Shown here: positions 53,974-61,461 of the stretch, piece by piece
Position numbering within the stretch: position 1 is the first letter of the stretch
Layout of the letters: each line of letters starts with the position of its first letter
The notes under the pieces: generated by a model
Database searches by the model: none
Told to the model about the DNA's origin: nothing
The model's input: only the letters and a program-made list of their open reading frames with translations
Translations under genes and position numbers: made by a program
Assembly: GCA_900770225.1 (NCBI GenBank)
Contig: CAAGJU010000018.1
Coordinates: 1 to 64,000, forward strand
From: Lachnospiraceae bacterium
Lineage (GTDB): Bacteria; Bacillota; Clostridia; Lachnospirales; Lachnospiraceae
Direction: 5' to 3'
Length of the DNA stretch: 64,000 nucleotides

Positions 53974-55170
53974 ATGAAAAAAAGAAATGCATTTGTCTCA
54001 ACGATCATGGCAGGCGCGCTGGCACTTTCCATGCTGGCGGGCTGCGGAAGCGCATCCTCTGCGTCGGCGGTTTCCGCTGCTTCACAGGCCTCAGAAACTT
54101 CTGAAACGTCAGAGGCTGTGTCATCTGCCAGTGCGTCATCGGCGTCTTCGGAAACCGTAACGCCTGCTGCTTCTTCTGAATCAGTGGCTGCATCGTCTGC
54201 TTCAGCATCCTCAGCAGCGTCTTCTTCATCGGGTGAAACCACGCTGAAAGTCGGCTCGGAGGATGCAGACGCCATGCGTATCGGAAGCCTCAAGGGACCG
54301 ACGACCATGGGCCTTGTCAATCTGATGGAAGAGACAGAAGACGGCGATACCGAAGGCGATTATACCTTTACCATGGAGACACAGCCGGATGCCATTGCTT
54401 CAGAGATCGTTTCAGGTGATCTTGATGTGGCGCTTCTGCCGGCAAACATGGCTTCCATCGTTTACAACAAGACACAGGGCGGGATTTCTGTCATTGACAT
54501 CAACACCCTCGGTGTTCTGTACTGCGTGACCGGTGACGACAGCATCAAATCTGTCGCGGATCTCGCAGGTCACACGGTGTACAGCACCGGCCAGGGCGCG
54601 ACACCGGAGTACGCGCTGAACTACCTTCTGGAGAAAAACGGCGTTACCGACTGCACGATCGAATTCCGCTCCGAGGCAACGGAGATCGCCACTGCACTCG
54701 CTGCAGATCCTTCAGCCATCGCCATTCTGCCGCAGCCGTTCGTAACCGTTGCCGAGATGCAGAATGATCAGCTGCACACCGCTTTTTCTCTGACAGATGC
54801 ATGGGATGCTGTCTCTGATGACGGATCAAGACTGCTGACCGGTGTGACGGTTGTTCGGAACGACTATCTGAGCGAGCATAAGGATGCGGTTGACCTGTTC
54901 CTGCAGGAGAGCGCTGCCAGCGTGGACAAGGCCAACAGCAGTATTCCTGAGACTGCCTCTCTTGTTGTGAAGTATGGCATCATCGAGAAGGAGCCGGTGG
55001 CTGAAAAAGCACTGCCGGAGTGCCAGATCGTGTGTGTAACCGGACAGGAGATGAAGGATTCTCTCTCCGGATATCTCAACGTTCTGTACAATGCCAACGC
55101 TGAGTCCGTCGGAGGAAACCTTCCGGGAGATGACTTCTACTATGTGCCGGATGAGAGCGCAGCGTCCTAA
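53974..55170 (+). CDS. ABC transporter substrate-binding lipoprotein (NMT1/SsuA-like), orphan
   Basis: The 398-residue protein has a lipoprotein signal (LALSMLAGC, lipobox Cys25) and a ~65-residue Ser/Ala-rich linker. A type-2 periplasmic-binding fold follows (IGSLKGPTTMGLVNLMEE, SEIVSGDLDVALLPANMAS, GQGATPEYALNYLLEKNGV). It resembles NMT1/THI5-type proteins binding small organic ligands. No permease or ATPase is adjacent, so its partners lie elsewhere. GGAAGGAATTGTAA precedes the ATG. Confidence 0.9.
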   Translation: MKKRNAFVSTIMAGALALSMLAGCGSASSASAVSAASQASETSETSEAVSSASASSASSETVTPAASSESVAASSASASSAASSSSGETTLKVGSEDADAMRIGSLKGPTTMGLVNLMEETEDGDTEGDYTFTMETQPDAIASEIVSGDLDVALLPANMASIVYNKTQGGISVIDINTLGVLYCVTGDDSIKSVADLAGHTVYSTGQGATPEYALNYLLEKNGVTDCTIEFRSEATEIATALAADPSAIAILPQPFVTVAEMQNDQLHTAFSLTDAWDAVSDDGSRLLTGVTVVRNDYLSEHKDAVDLFLQESAASVDKANSSIPETASLVVKYGIIEKEPVAEKALPECQIVCVTGQEMKDSLSGYLNVLYNANAESVGGNLPGDDFYYVPDESAAS

Positions 55171-55255
55171 GTATTTGCGCCGGAAGAAAATGCGCAGTGC
55201 GTAACGTCTTTATCGTACGTATGACATCCACATCATACTTATGACACCAATACGG

Positions 55256-55286
55256 AAAAGGATCACCAGAACGGTGGTCCTTTTTT
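55256..55286 (+). terminator. Terminator after the lipoprotein gene
   Basis: AAAAGGATCACC and GGTGGTCCTTTT form a stem with an AGAAC-type loop, followed by T residues. Just upstream, ATCATACTTATGACACCAAT is a stray copy of the family A tail. Confidence 0.9.
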
Positions 55287-55471
55287 CTGTCCATAAAAGA
55301 TCACATCCGATTACGAATGAATCAGGTGCATCTGTAAAGCATAAAAAACGCAGGTTATCTTCAGTCCACAGCATCCGCAGGTGTCGGTGCTTAATGATCC
55401 CGGCCGAAGGTATTCTGTGCATTTAAATCCACAAAAGATGAAAATGATTCATGTTATTTGTGAATGTTATG
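55287..55471. other. Intergenic region before the oxidoreductase operon
   Basis: Nothing recognisable is encoded. AT content rises toward the promoter at 55472. Confidence 0.4.
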
Positions 55472-55524
55472 CTTTATTTTTCTGCCGATGGCGGTATAAT
55501 GGAACACGTTGAGCACAACTCAAC
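55472..55524 (+). promoter_or_regulatory. Promoter and downstream operator of the 2-oxoacid oxidoreductase operon
   Basis: CTTTAT (55472-55477), a 17-bp spacer and TATAAT (55495-55500) are followed by a perfect inverted repeat GTTGAG-CACAA-CTCAAC (55508-55524) at about +1 to +17. That position suits a repressor. The LysR protein at the end of this gene group is one candidate, although its usual site (T-N11-A) differs. Confidence 0.6.
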
Positions 55525-55549
55525 ATTAAGATGAAAGGAATAGCATAAT

Positions 55550-56152
55550 ATGAAAAATACACTTGAGATCCGCTGGCACGGCAGGGGCGGTCAGGGAGCC
55601 AAGACGGCCGCACTTCTGCTGGCCGATGCAGCATTTAAAACAGGTAGCTATGTGCAGGGATTTCCGGAATACGGTCCGGAGCGGATGGGTGCGCCGATCA
55701 CGGCGTATAACCGCATCAGCACAGAGCCGATCCGTGTGCACTCGGATATCTATTACCCGGACTGTGTTGCCGTTGTCGATGAAACGCTGCTGCACAGTGT
55801 GCGCGTGACAGATGGCCTGAAGGAGAATGGTGTGCTTCTGGTCAATACCAGGAAGAGCGCTGAGGAGATCCGGCCGCTGCTCGGAGGCTGGAAGGGCAAG
55901 GTCGTCGTCATCGACGCCCGGAAGATCTCGGAGGAAACACTGGGGAAAAATTTCCCGAATACGCCGATGCTCGCAGCTGTCACGGCAGTGACCGGGGTGA
56001 TGAGCCGGGAGGCATTTTTTGACAGCATGAAGGATTCCTTCCAGCACAAATTCGCGAGAAAGCCGGAAGTGATCGAGGGTAACATGAAAGCACTGGAAAT
56101 GGCTTATGACACGGTGGCCGGACCGGCCCGCCGCATGGCAGCAGGTGAATAA
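55550..56152 (+). CDS. porG: 2-oxoacid:ferredoxin oxidoreductase, gamma subunit
   Basis: The 200-residue protein begins LEIRWHGRGGQGAKTAALLL, the gamma-subunit signature. EYGPERMGAPITAYNRIS and ANTPMLAAVTAVTG-like blocks follow. The operon order gamma-delta-alpha-beta matches four-subunit pyruvate or 2-ketoisovalerate ferredoxin oxidoreductases, which decarboxylate 2-oxoacids to acyl-CoA and reduce ferredoxin. AAAGGAATAGCATAAT precedes the ATG. A degenerate tandem repeat starts at its stop codon. Confidence 0.92.
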   Translation: MKNTLEIRWHGRGGQGAKTAALLLADAAFKTGSYVQGFPEYGPERMGAPITAYNRISTEPIRVHSDIYYPDCVAVVDETLLHSVRVTDGLKENGVLLVNTRKSAEEIRPLLGGWKGKVVVIDARKISEETLGKNFPNTPMLAAVTAVTGVMSREAFFDSMKDSFQHKFARKPEVIEGNMKALEMAYDTVAGPARRMAAGE

Positions 56153-56256
56153 CGGCCAGCAGATAGCGGTTGGTGGATAACGACCAGCTGATAATGGGCG
56201 GTGAATAATGGCCAGCAAAAAATGACCAGCAGATAACGGCCGGCAGATAATGGCCG
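56147..56256. repeat. Degenerate 14-15-bp tandem repeat after porG
   Basis: About eight units related to GATAACGGCCAGCA fill the 110 bp from the porG stop codon to just before the porD ribosome-binding site. The stop TAA itself lies in the first unit. Confidence 0.85.
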
Positions 56257-56268
56257 GGAGGATCAGAT

Positions 56269-56577
56269 ATGCGTACAGATATTCAGAAAATAAACGAAAG
56301 CTCACCGTGGACAGAGCTCACGGAGGGGTTCCGGATTCAGGCTTCGGGAAATTCCGCGGAGTTTCATACCGGTGAATGGAGAACCAATACACCGGTGTTT
56401 CTGGCTGACAAGTGCAAACAGTGCCTTCTCTGCGCACCGGTGTGCCCGGACTGTGCGATTCCGGTTTCCGAAGGACGGAGAGGCGAATTTGACTATGATT
56501 ACTGCAAGGGCTGCGGCATCTGCGCGAAGGCGTGTCCTTTTGATGCCATTGTCATGAAGGAGGGAATTGAGCCATGA
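56269..56577 (+). CDS. porD: 2-oxoacid:ferredoxin oxidoreductase, delta (ferredoxin) subunit
   Basis: The 102-residue protein carries two [4Fe-4S] motifs, CKQCLLCAPVCPDC and CKGCGICAKACPF, preceded by the WRTNTPVFLADKCK segment usual in PorD. It passes electrons from the catalytic subunits to ferredoxin. GGGAGGATCAGAT precedes the ATG. Its stop overlaps the porA start by 4 bp (ATGA). Confidence 0.95.
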   Translation: MRTDIQKINESSPWTELTEGFRIQASGNSAEFHTGEWRTNTPVFLADKCKQCLLCAPVCPDCAIPVSEGRRGEFDYDYCKGCGICAKACPFDAIVMKEGIEP

Positions 56578-57764
56578 GTGAAAAGGCCATCAAGGAAAGA
56601 ATGTCCGGCAATGAGGCCGTCGCCTATGCGATCCGCCAGGTGGAGCCGGACGTCATGCCGGCATTCCCCATCACCCCTTCGACAGAGATCCCGCAGATGG
56701 TTTCTACGTACATCGCCAACGGGCAGATGGACACGGATTTTATTCCGGTGGAGAGCGAGCATTCCGCCATGTCTGCGGCCATCGGTTCTGAGGCTGCCGG
56801 CGCAAGAACGATGACAGCAACTTCTTCGGCGGGACTGGCGCTGATGTGGGAGGAACTGCTCCTCGCTGCATCGAACCGCCTTCCGATCGTTCTCACCCTC
56901 GTCAACCGGACACTCTCCGGACCGATCAACATCAACTGTGATCACTCGGACGGCATGGGCGCCCGCGATACCGGCTGGATCCAGATCTACGCGGAGGACA
57001 ATCAGGAAGCCTACGACAATTATATTCAGGCGTTTCCGATCGCGGAGGACAGCCGCGTGCACCTGCCGGTCATGGTGTGCATGGACGGTTTCATCACCAG
57101 CCACGCGGTCATGAATATTTCGCTCCTCGAGGATGCCGCGGTGAAAAAATTTGCCGGCGAATATCATCCTGAGGAATTCATGCTCGATGCGGAGCATCCT
57201 GTCTCCGTCGGCCCGTACGCCATTTCACATTATGAGATGGAAGCGAAGCGCGCGCAGGAAGCTGCCATGGAGCGGGCGAAAGAAGTTATTCAGGAAGTGG
57301 GCAAACGCTACGGCGAGATGAGTGGCCGCTCTTACGGACTGTTTGAGGAATACCGCACAGAAGATGCCGAGTACATCATGCTGATCATGGGAAGTGCGGC
57401 CGGCACAGCCAAGCAGGCGGTGGATGAGCTTCGGGAGAGCGGTGTGAAGGCCGGTGTTCTGAAGCTCCGCGTATTCCGCCCCTTCCCGGAAAAAGAGATC
57501 GCGAAGGCCGTAAAGAACTGCCGTGCCCTGGCCATCATGGACCGCTGCGAGAGCTACAACGGAAACAGCGGACCGCTCGGCAGTGAAGTGACGGCGGGCC
57601 TGTACAGAAACCGCGTGTTCATCCATGCGGTGAACTACATCTACGGACTCGGCGGCAGAGATTTTACCACAGAAGACGTAAAGCAGGTCTTTGAGGAACT
57701 GAAGGAGACAGCGGACGGACGCATGCCCGAGCAGCAGCACAAGTATGTCGGACTGAGAGAGTGA
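56574..57764 (+). CDS. porA: 2-oxoacid:ferredoxin oxidoreductase, alpha subunit
   Basis: The 396-residue protein has GNEAVAYAIRQVEPDVMPAF, YPITPSTEI-like AFPITPSTEIPQM, SEHSAMSAAIGSEAAGART and CDHSDGMGARDTGWIQIY-like blocks of PorA. It contributes to substrate and thiamine-diphosphate binding with the beta subunit. GGAGGGAATTGAGCC precedes the ATG. Substrate specificity (pyruvate or branched 2-oxoacids) cannot be settled from the motifs. Confidence 0.94.
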   Translation: MSEKAIKERMSGNEAVAYAIRQVEPDVMPAFPITPSTEIPQMVSTYIANGQMDTDFIPVESEHSAMSAAIGSEAAGARTMTATSSAGLALMWEELLLAASNRLPIVLTLVNRTLSGPININCDHSDGMGARDTGWIQIYAEDNQEAYDNYIQAFPIAEDSRVHLPVMVCMDGFITSHAVMNISLLEDAAVKKFAGEYHPEEFMLDAEHPVSVGPYAISHYEMEAKRAQEAAMERAKEVIQEVGKRYGEMSGRSYGLFEEYRTEDAEYIMLIMGSAAGTAKQAVDELRESGVKAGVLKLRVFRPFPEKEIAKAVKNCRALAIMDRCESYNGNSGPLGSEVTAGLYRNRVFIHAVNYIYGLGGRDFTTEDVKQVFEELKETADGRMPEQQHKYVGLRE

Positions 57765-57768
57765 AAAT

Positions 57769-58719
57769 ATGAGCGATTACAGTTTGAAAACGATGATGAA
57801 TAAACCGGAGCGTCTGGCTCCGGGACACAGAATGTGTGCGGGCTGCGGCGCACCGATCGTTGTGCGTGCCGTCCTCCGGACGCTGCATGAGGGCGACCAT
57901 GCCGTTGTCGGCAACGCGACCGGATGTCTGGAGGTTTCCACCTTCATGTATCCGTACACTTCCTATAAGGACAGCTATATCCATAATGCGTTTGAAAACG
58001 CCGGTGCCACGATGAGCGGCGTCGAGACAGCATACCATGTGCTGAAGAGAAAGGGAAAAATACCGGCTGACGAGAACTTTCGTTTCATCACCTTCGGCGG
58101 CGACGGCGGAACTTATGATATTGGTTTTCAGTCCCTCTCGGGCGCGATGGAACGTGGGCACGACATGACCTATGTGTGCTATGATAATGGTGCTTACATG
58201 AATACCGGCATACAGAGATCATCAGCCACGCCGATGTTCGCCGACACAACGACAACGCCGGCGGGCAGAGAATCCAACGGCAAAGTGCAGTACCGAAAGG
58301 ATCTCACAGCTATCCTGGCAGAGCACTACATTCCCTATGCGGCACAGACGACGCTGACGCGGGATTTCAGGGATCTGCACAGAACAGCGGAAAAAGCTGT
58401 CTACACCGAGGGACCGACATTCCTGAATGTCATGGCGCCCTGTCCGAGAGGCTGGCGTTATCCGGCGGAGGACATCATGGAGATCTGCCGCCTCGCCGTG
58501 GAAACCTGCTACTGGCCGCTTTTTGAGGTGGATCACGGGAACTGGAAGCTTTCCTATGAGCCGAAGCACAAGCTGCCGATCGAGGATTTCCTGCGCACGC
58601 AGGGAAGATTCCGCCATCTGTTCAAGCCGGGCAATGAGCATCTGATCGAGCTCTTCCAGCAGGAAGTCGACAAGCGGTGGGAAGATCTGCAGTATCGCTG
58701 CGCGAGAGGGCAGATCTGA
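57769..58719 (+). CDS. porB: 2-oxoacid:ferredoxin oxidoreductase, beta subunit
   Basis: The 316-residue protein has an N-terminal Cys23-x2-Cys26 cluster motif (HRMCAGCGAPI) and the thiamine-diphosphate motif TFGGDGGTYDIGFQSLSGAM ending in YDNGAYMNTG. MAPCPRGWRYP follows, typical of PorB, where the Cys is a further cluster ligand. It starts four bases after porA. Confidence 0.95.
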   Translation: MSDYSLKTMMNKPERLAPGHRMCAGCGAPIVVRAVLRTLHEGDHAVVGNATGCLEVSTFMYPYTSYKDSYIHNAFENAGATMSGVETAYHVLKRKGKIPADENFRFITFGGDGGTYDIGFQSLSGAMERGHDMTYVCYDNGAYMNTGIQRSSATPMFADTTTTPAGRESNGKVQYRKDLTAILAEHYIPYAAQTTLTRDFRDLHRTAEKAVYTEGPTFLNVMAPCPRGWRYPAEDIMEICRLAVETCYWPLFEVDHGNWKLSYEPKHKLPIEDFLRTQGRFRHLFKPGNEHLIELFQQEVDKRWEDLQYRCARGQI

Positions 58720-58738
58720 AACGGGAGCTGACTGCGGG

Positions 58739-58785
58739 AATCGCGCAGCGATGGAGCAGTCGGGCTTCATACAGTACTGTGGCAT
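58739..58785. repeat. Dispersed palindromic element, family C (copy 2)
   Basis: ATCGCGCAGCGAT is followed by GGAGCAGTCGGGCTTCATA, the reverse complement of 2301-2319. The next bases, ACAGTACTGTGGCATC, match ACAGTACTGTGGCGTC at 858-873 upstream of the MATE gene. Confidence 0.75.
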
Positions 58786-58867
58786 CTTATATGATATAGA
58801 TGCTTACGGTATATGTGGAAAATTTTCAGCTGAGCAGAAGTTTTGTGCTGAGCAGGGGGTGTGTTGC

Positions 58868-59752
58868 ATGACGTTACTGACGTATCAGGTTTTCAAAACG
58901 GTTGCCGAGATGGGCAGCTTTCACAAGGCGGCTGAGGTGCTGGGGCTTACGCCCTCGGCGATCAGCCACGCGGTCTCCGCGATGGAAAAGGAGCTCGGCT
59001 TTGCCGTCCTCACGAGGAACAAGTCGGGTGTCTCGCTAACCAATTACGGCGAGCATATCCTTCCCTATGTGAATGCCGTTCTGAACAGTGATGAGAGCCT
59101 GCAGCAGGTGATTGCGGAGTACAAGGGCCTCAAGGCCGGCACCGTTCGGGTGGGCTGCTTTGCGAGTGCCTGCAACAACTGGATGCCCTCCATTATCAAA
59201 TCCTTCGAGAAAAAATATCCGGCGATCCGCATCGAGGTGTTTCAGGGAACCTATGATGACGTGAGCGAATGGATCAAGACGGGCGTCGTTGATTTTGGGT
59301 TCATGTCCATCTCCAGCGCCGGCGATCTGAATATCCGGCCGTTCTATCAGGATCCGCTGCTCTGTGTCGTCCCGAAGGATTTTAAGAAAAAAAAGAACAC
59401 AGACACGATGTCTCTTGATGAGATGCGCGGCGAGCACTTTGTCGTGCAGCGGGAGTCCACCGATGCGGATATCCAGCATTATCTGCGCACGAATCACCTG
59501 AACGTCGAGGCAGACTATCATGTCGTGGATGACATGTCTACGGTCGTCATGGTGGCGAATGGCTTTGGTATCTGCATCATGCCGGAGCTCACGATGCGCG
59601 GCATGCCCTATGAGACGAAGAGCTATCCCATGAATCCGCCGGCATACCGGAACATCGGCCTCGCGTGCCTGAATCCGGATCTCATGGCGCCTGCCGTCCG
59701 CACGCTGTATCAGCATATTATCAAAGAATACGGAAATGAGGAAACAGAATGA
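58868..59752 (+). CDS. LysR family transcriptional regulator
   Basis: The 294-residue protein starts MTLLTYQVFKTVAEMGSFHK with a LysR winged helix (AAEVLGLTPSAISHAVSAME, ELGFAVLTRNKSGVSLT). A LysR effector-binding domain follows from ~90 (GTVRVGCFASACNNWMPSII). AGGGGGTG before the ATG at 58868 fixes the start; an upstream in-frame ATG at 58751 lies in the repeat. It overlaps the next gene by 4 bp, so both are made together, and follows the porGDAB operon, its likely target. Confidence 0.92.
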   Translation: MTLLTYQVFKTVAEMGSFHKAAEVLGLTPSAISHAVSAMEKELGFAVLTRNKSGVSLTNYGEHILPYVNAVLNSDESLQQVIAEYKGLKAGTVRVGCFASACNNWMPSIIKSFEKKYPAIRIEVFQGTYDDVSEWIKTGVVDFGFMSISSAGDLNIRPFYQDPLLCVVPKDFKKKKNTDTMSLDEMRGEHFVVQRESTDADIQHYLRTNHLNVEADYHVVDDMSTVVMVANGFGICIMPELTMRGMPYETKSYPMNPPAYRNIGLACLNPDLMAPAVRTLYQHIIKEYGNEETE

Positions 59753-60660
59753 GTGAAACGCTGTTTAATAATGAGAGCATTATTTCCTGGCTGCAGTATT
59801 ATGCCGCCAATGCGCCGGTCAATCTGGAGCGCGTAAAACTTCTGGACATCACCGGAAAAAATAAAAGCGTAATCCCCGCGGTGGAATCCCACCGCCAGAC
59901 GCTGGTCTTCACAGAAGCGGGCGACGAGGATATTTTTTACCGGATGTGGGCCGCGGGACTCGGTGAGTGCGAGGTCTGGTACAACGACGGCTCGGAACCG
60001 ACCGGCCCGATCCGCCATGACCTGCTGAAAAATATGATCGACCGCGGCATCAATGCCTCGGCCGGCATGCTTGTGCTGAACAGCCATGCGCGCAATACCT
60101 ATAAGGTAGGCATGGACAACGATGCGTTCCGCCGGGGATCCGTACATTTCGTCGGCAGCGAGATCCGCGCCGTGCTCCTGAACAAAATGCAGGTGGAGAT
60201 CCAGGATGAACTGCTGGTCATCAGCGGTGAGAGCATCGCCATCGAAGCCGCCATGCTGGCACAGGAGGGCTCGGTCACGGCAGTGGAATATAACGCAGAT
60301 GACCGCCGCACGCTCGAGGACAACATCGATCACTTCGGCCTGCACAATATCCGCATTCTTGATGCGGTGAGCGAAGAGACCATGAAGAACGTGCCCGTGC
60401 CGGATACCGTAATGCTCGTGGCTTCCGCTTCGATGGAGCAGGAGCTGGATGTGCTGACAAAGCTGAACCCGCACATCGGCGTCGTGATCTACACGCTGGA
60501 TATGGGTGTGGCAGCGGATATCGACCGGACGTTTGCGCGCTACGGCATCGGCGACACAGAGGTGATCCAGATCGCCGTCTCCAAGCGCGGTCATAAAAAT
60601 ATGTTCATGCAGGAGCCCGCACCGTGGATCATCACCGGAAGGGCGGACCACAGAGAATAA
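59749..60660 (+). CDS. CbiE/CbiT-like methyltransferase homologue with degenerate SAM site
   Basis: The 303-residue protein follows the layout of CbiET precorrin methylases: an N-terminal half with a YNDGSEPTGPIRHD segment, and a C-terminal half with VGSEIRAVLLNKMQV, then LLVISGESIAIEAAMLAQEG and VTAVEYNADDRRTLEDNI. In true CbiT the first glycine-rich motif is D-[IV]-G-[AC]-G-[ST]-G; here it reads VISGESI, so SAM binding is doubtful. No cobalamin genes are nearby. It is translationally coupled to the LysR gene. Confidence 0.7.
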   Translation: MSETLFNNESIISWLQYYAANAPVNLERVKLLDITGKNKSVIPAVESHRQTLVFTEAGDEDIFYRMWAAGLGECEVWYNDGSEPTGPIRHDLLKNMIDRGINASAGMLVLNSHARNTYKVGMDNDAFRRGSVHFVGSEIRAVLLNKMQVEIQDELLVISGESIAIEAAMLAQEGSVTAVEYNADDRRTLEDNIDHFGLHNIRILDAVSEETMKNVPVPDTVMLVASASMEQELDVLTKLNPHIGVVIYTLDMGVAADIDRTFARYGIGDTEVIQIAVSKRGHKNMFMQEPAPWIITGRADHRE

Positions 60661-60693
60661 AAAGCAGAAAATAAAAAGCAGAAAATAAAAATA
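60657..60693. repeat. 14-bp tandem repeat at the stop of the CbiET-like gene
   Basis: AATAAAAAGCAGAA is repeated twice with a third partial unit. The first AATAA contains the stop codon of the gene. Confidence 0.85.
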
Positions 60694-60708
60694 AGTCTTC
60701 ACTGCTAA

Positions 60709-60754
60709 GCAGGAGGCGGGCTGCACTCATCGGGGGGGCAGCCCGCCTCTGCTG
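60709..60754 (+). terminator. GC-rich hairpin after the CbiET-like gene
   Basis: AGCAGGAGGCGGGCTGC pairs with GCAGCCCGCCTCTGCT around a loop containing seven G. No T run follows, so termination is likely but not certain. Confidence 0.65.
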
Positions 60755-60882
60755 TACGCGAACATCGCAATAACGGAATAAAACCTGCGAAACATGATGT
60801 GAACCGATTATGACAGGTCTGCTGTTTATATTTCAGAATATTCTGCAATAATAAAATAAATCAAAATATATTCAAAAAAACG

Positions 60883-60911
60883 TTGACAATCAGAACCAAA
60901 GTCAGTATTAT
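60883..60911 (+). promoter_or_regulatory. Near-consensus promoter of the structured RNA
   Basis: TTGACA (60883-60888), a 17-bp spacer and TATTAT (60906-60911) follow a ~70-bp AT-rich stretch that may act as an UP element. This is one of the best promoter matches in the window. Confidence 0.82.
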
Positions 60912-61049
60912 ACAGATAACGCAAGATGAATTCCGGAGGGGGACACAGAATCGAATCCCAGAGCTCCTGAAGACAGGATGACGGATACGGAACTTCATCT
61001 TGATTCTATATAATTTATATAGATAAGTCTGATGAGAGGAGGTTATAAG

Positions 61050-61073
61050 GTGAAACTTACGGAATATCATTGA
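61050..61073 (+). CDS. Seven-residue leader ORF (MKLTEYH)
   Basis: GAGAGGAGG (61034-61042) lies seven bases before a GTG that opens KLTEYH and ends in TGA. The stop codon abuts the first base of the terminator stem, so ribosomes on the ORF would cover it. The ribosome-binding site is among the strongest in the window, which argues against chance. Confidence 0.5.
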   Translation: MKLTEYH

Positions 61074-61074
61074 G

Positions 61075-61114
61075 GGGCTGCCCGGTGTGATCATCGAGCA
61101 GCCCTTATTTTTTT
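61075..61114 (+). terminator. Terminator of the structured RNA
   Basis: GGGCTGC (61075-61081) pairs with GCAGCCC (61098-61104), with TGATCA in the loop, followed by TTATTTTTTT. Confidence 0.9.
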
Positions 61115-61461
61115 GCGTTAACACAGGGGCTCATCCATTCTCTGGTTTTTCTATAACCGGGATGCGATTTCAGAGATACAGACACCTCCAGCCTGCCATC
61201 ATCCGCAGACGCCGGAGCTCGCTGACAGATGCGACCAGGGATATCGGGGACGGCTCCATCCGGGAGTGTCCTTCTCTGCGATGGATTGACGTCACTGTGA
61301 GAAATGGTTCGTATCGTGTGGTCCGGGATCTGCTGGAAGATACGATGGCCGCTCTGCATTTTCACATCCGGCTCGGGGAGCAGACAGACTCTTTTCCAAA
61401 GCCATGGCGGACGGCGTCCGCACGGCAGCGGAGACGGCACTCTGTCGGCTGGTGACACCCT
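61115..61461. other. Unassigned region before the MoxR remnant
   Basis: Two partly open frames (one reading PSLRWIDVTVRNGSYRVV, another LCRLVTPYELSGQAERICSD) look protein-like but match nothing I know and are in different frames. They are probably decayed genes. CAGACACCTCCAGCCTGCCA near 61180 resembles half of family B. Confidence 0.35.

Larger units (their letters stand above)
60918..61114 (+). ncRNA. Structured leader or small RNA ending in a terminator (unassigned)
   Basis: Starting six to seven bases after the -10, the RNA would fold a long stem from CAAGATGAATTCCG (60922-60935) and CGGAACTTCATCTTG (60988-61002), with one bulged C. Inside are GGAG/CTCC and GGGGA/TCCC pairings. An AT-rich hairpin CTATATA/TATATAG follows (61006-61022), then a perfect ribosome-binding site, a 7-codon ORF and a terminator. 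I do not recognise a known riboswitch class. No intact gene follows directly, so it may be a free-standing small RNA or an attenuator left behind. Confidence 0.6.

Noticed and set aside
53838..54320. 160-codon frame opposite the start of the lipoprotein gene
   Set aside because: It is antisense to the Ser/Ala-rich linker; its acidic translation is the complement of that linker, not a gene.
61087..61455. 122-codon open frame between the structured RNA and the MoxR remnant
   Set aside because: It begins inside the terminator hairpin, lacks a ribosome-binding site and matches no family. It is probably decayed DNA.
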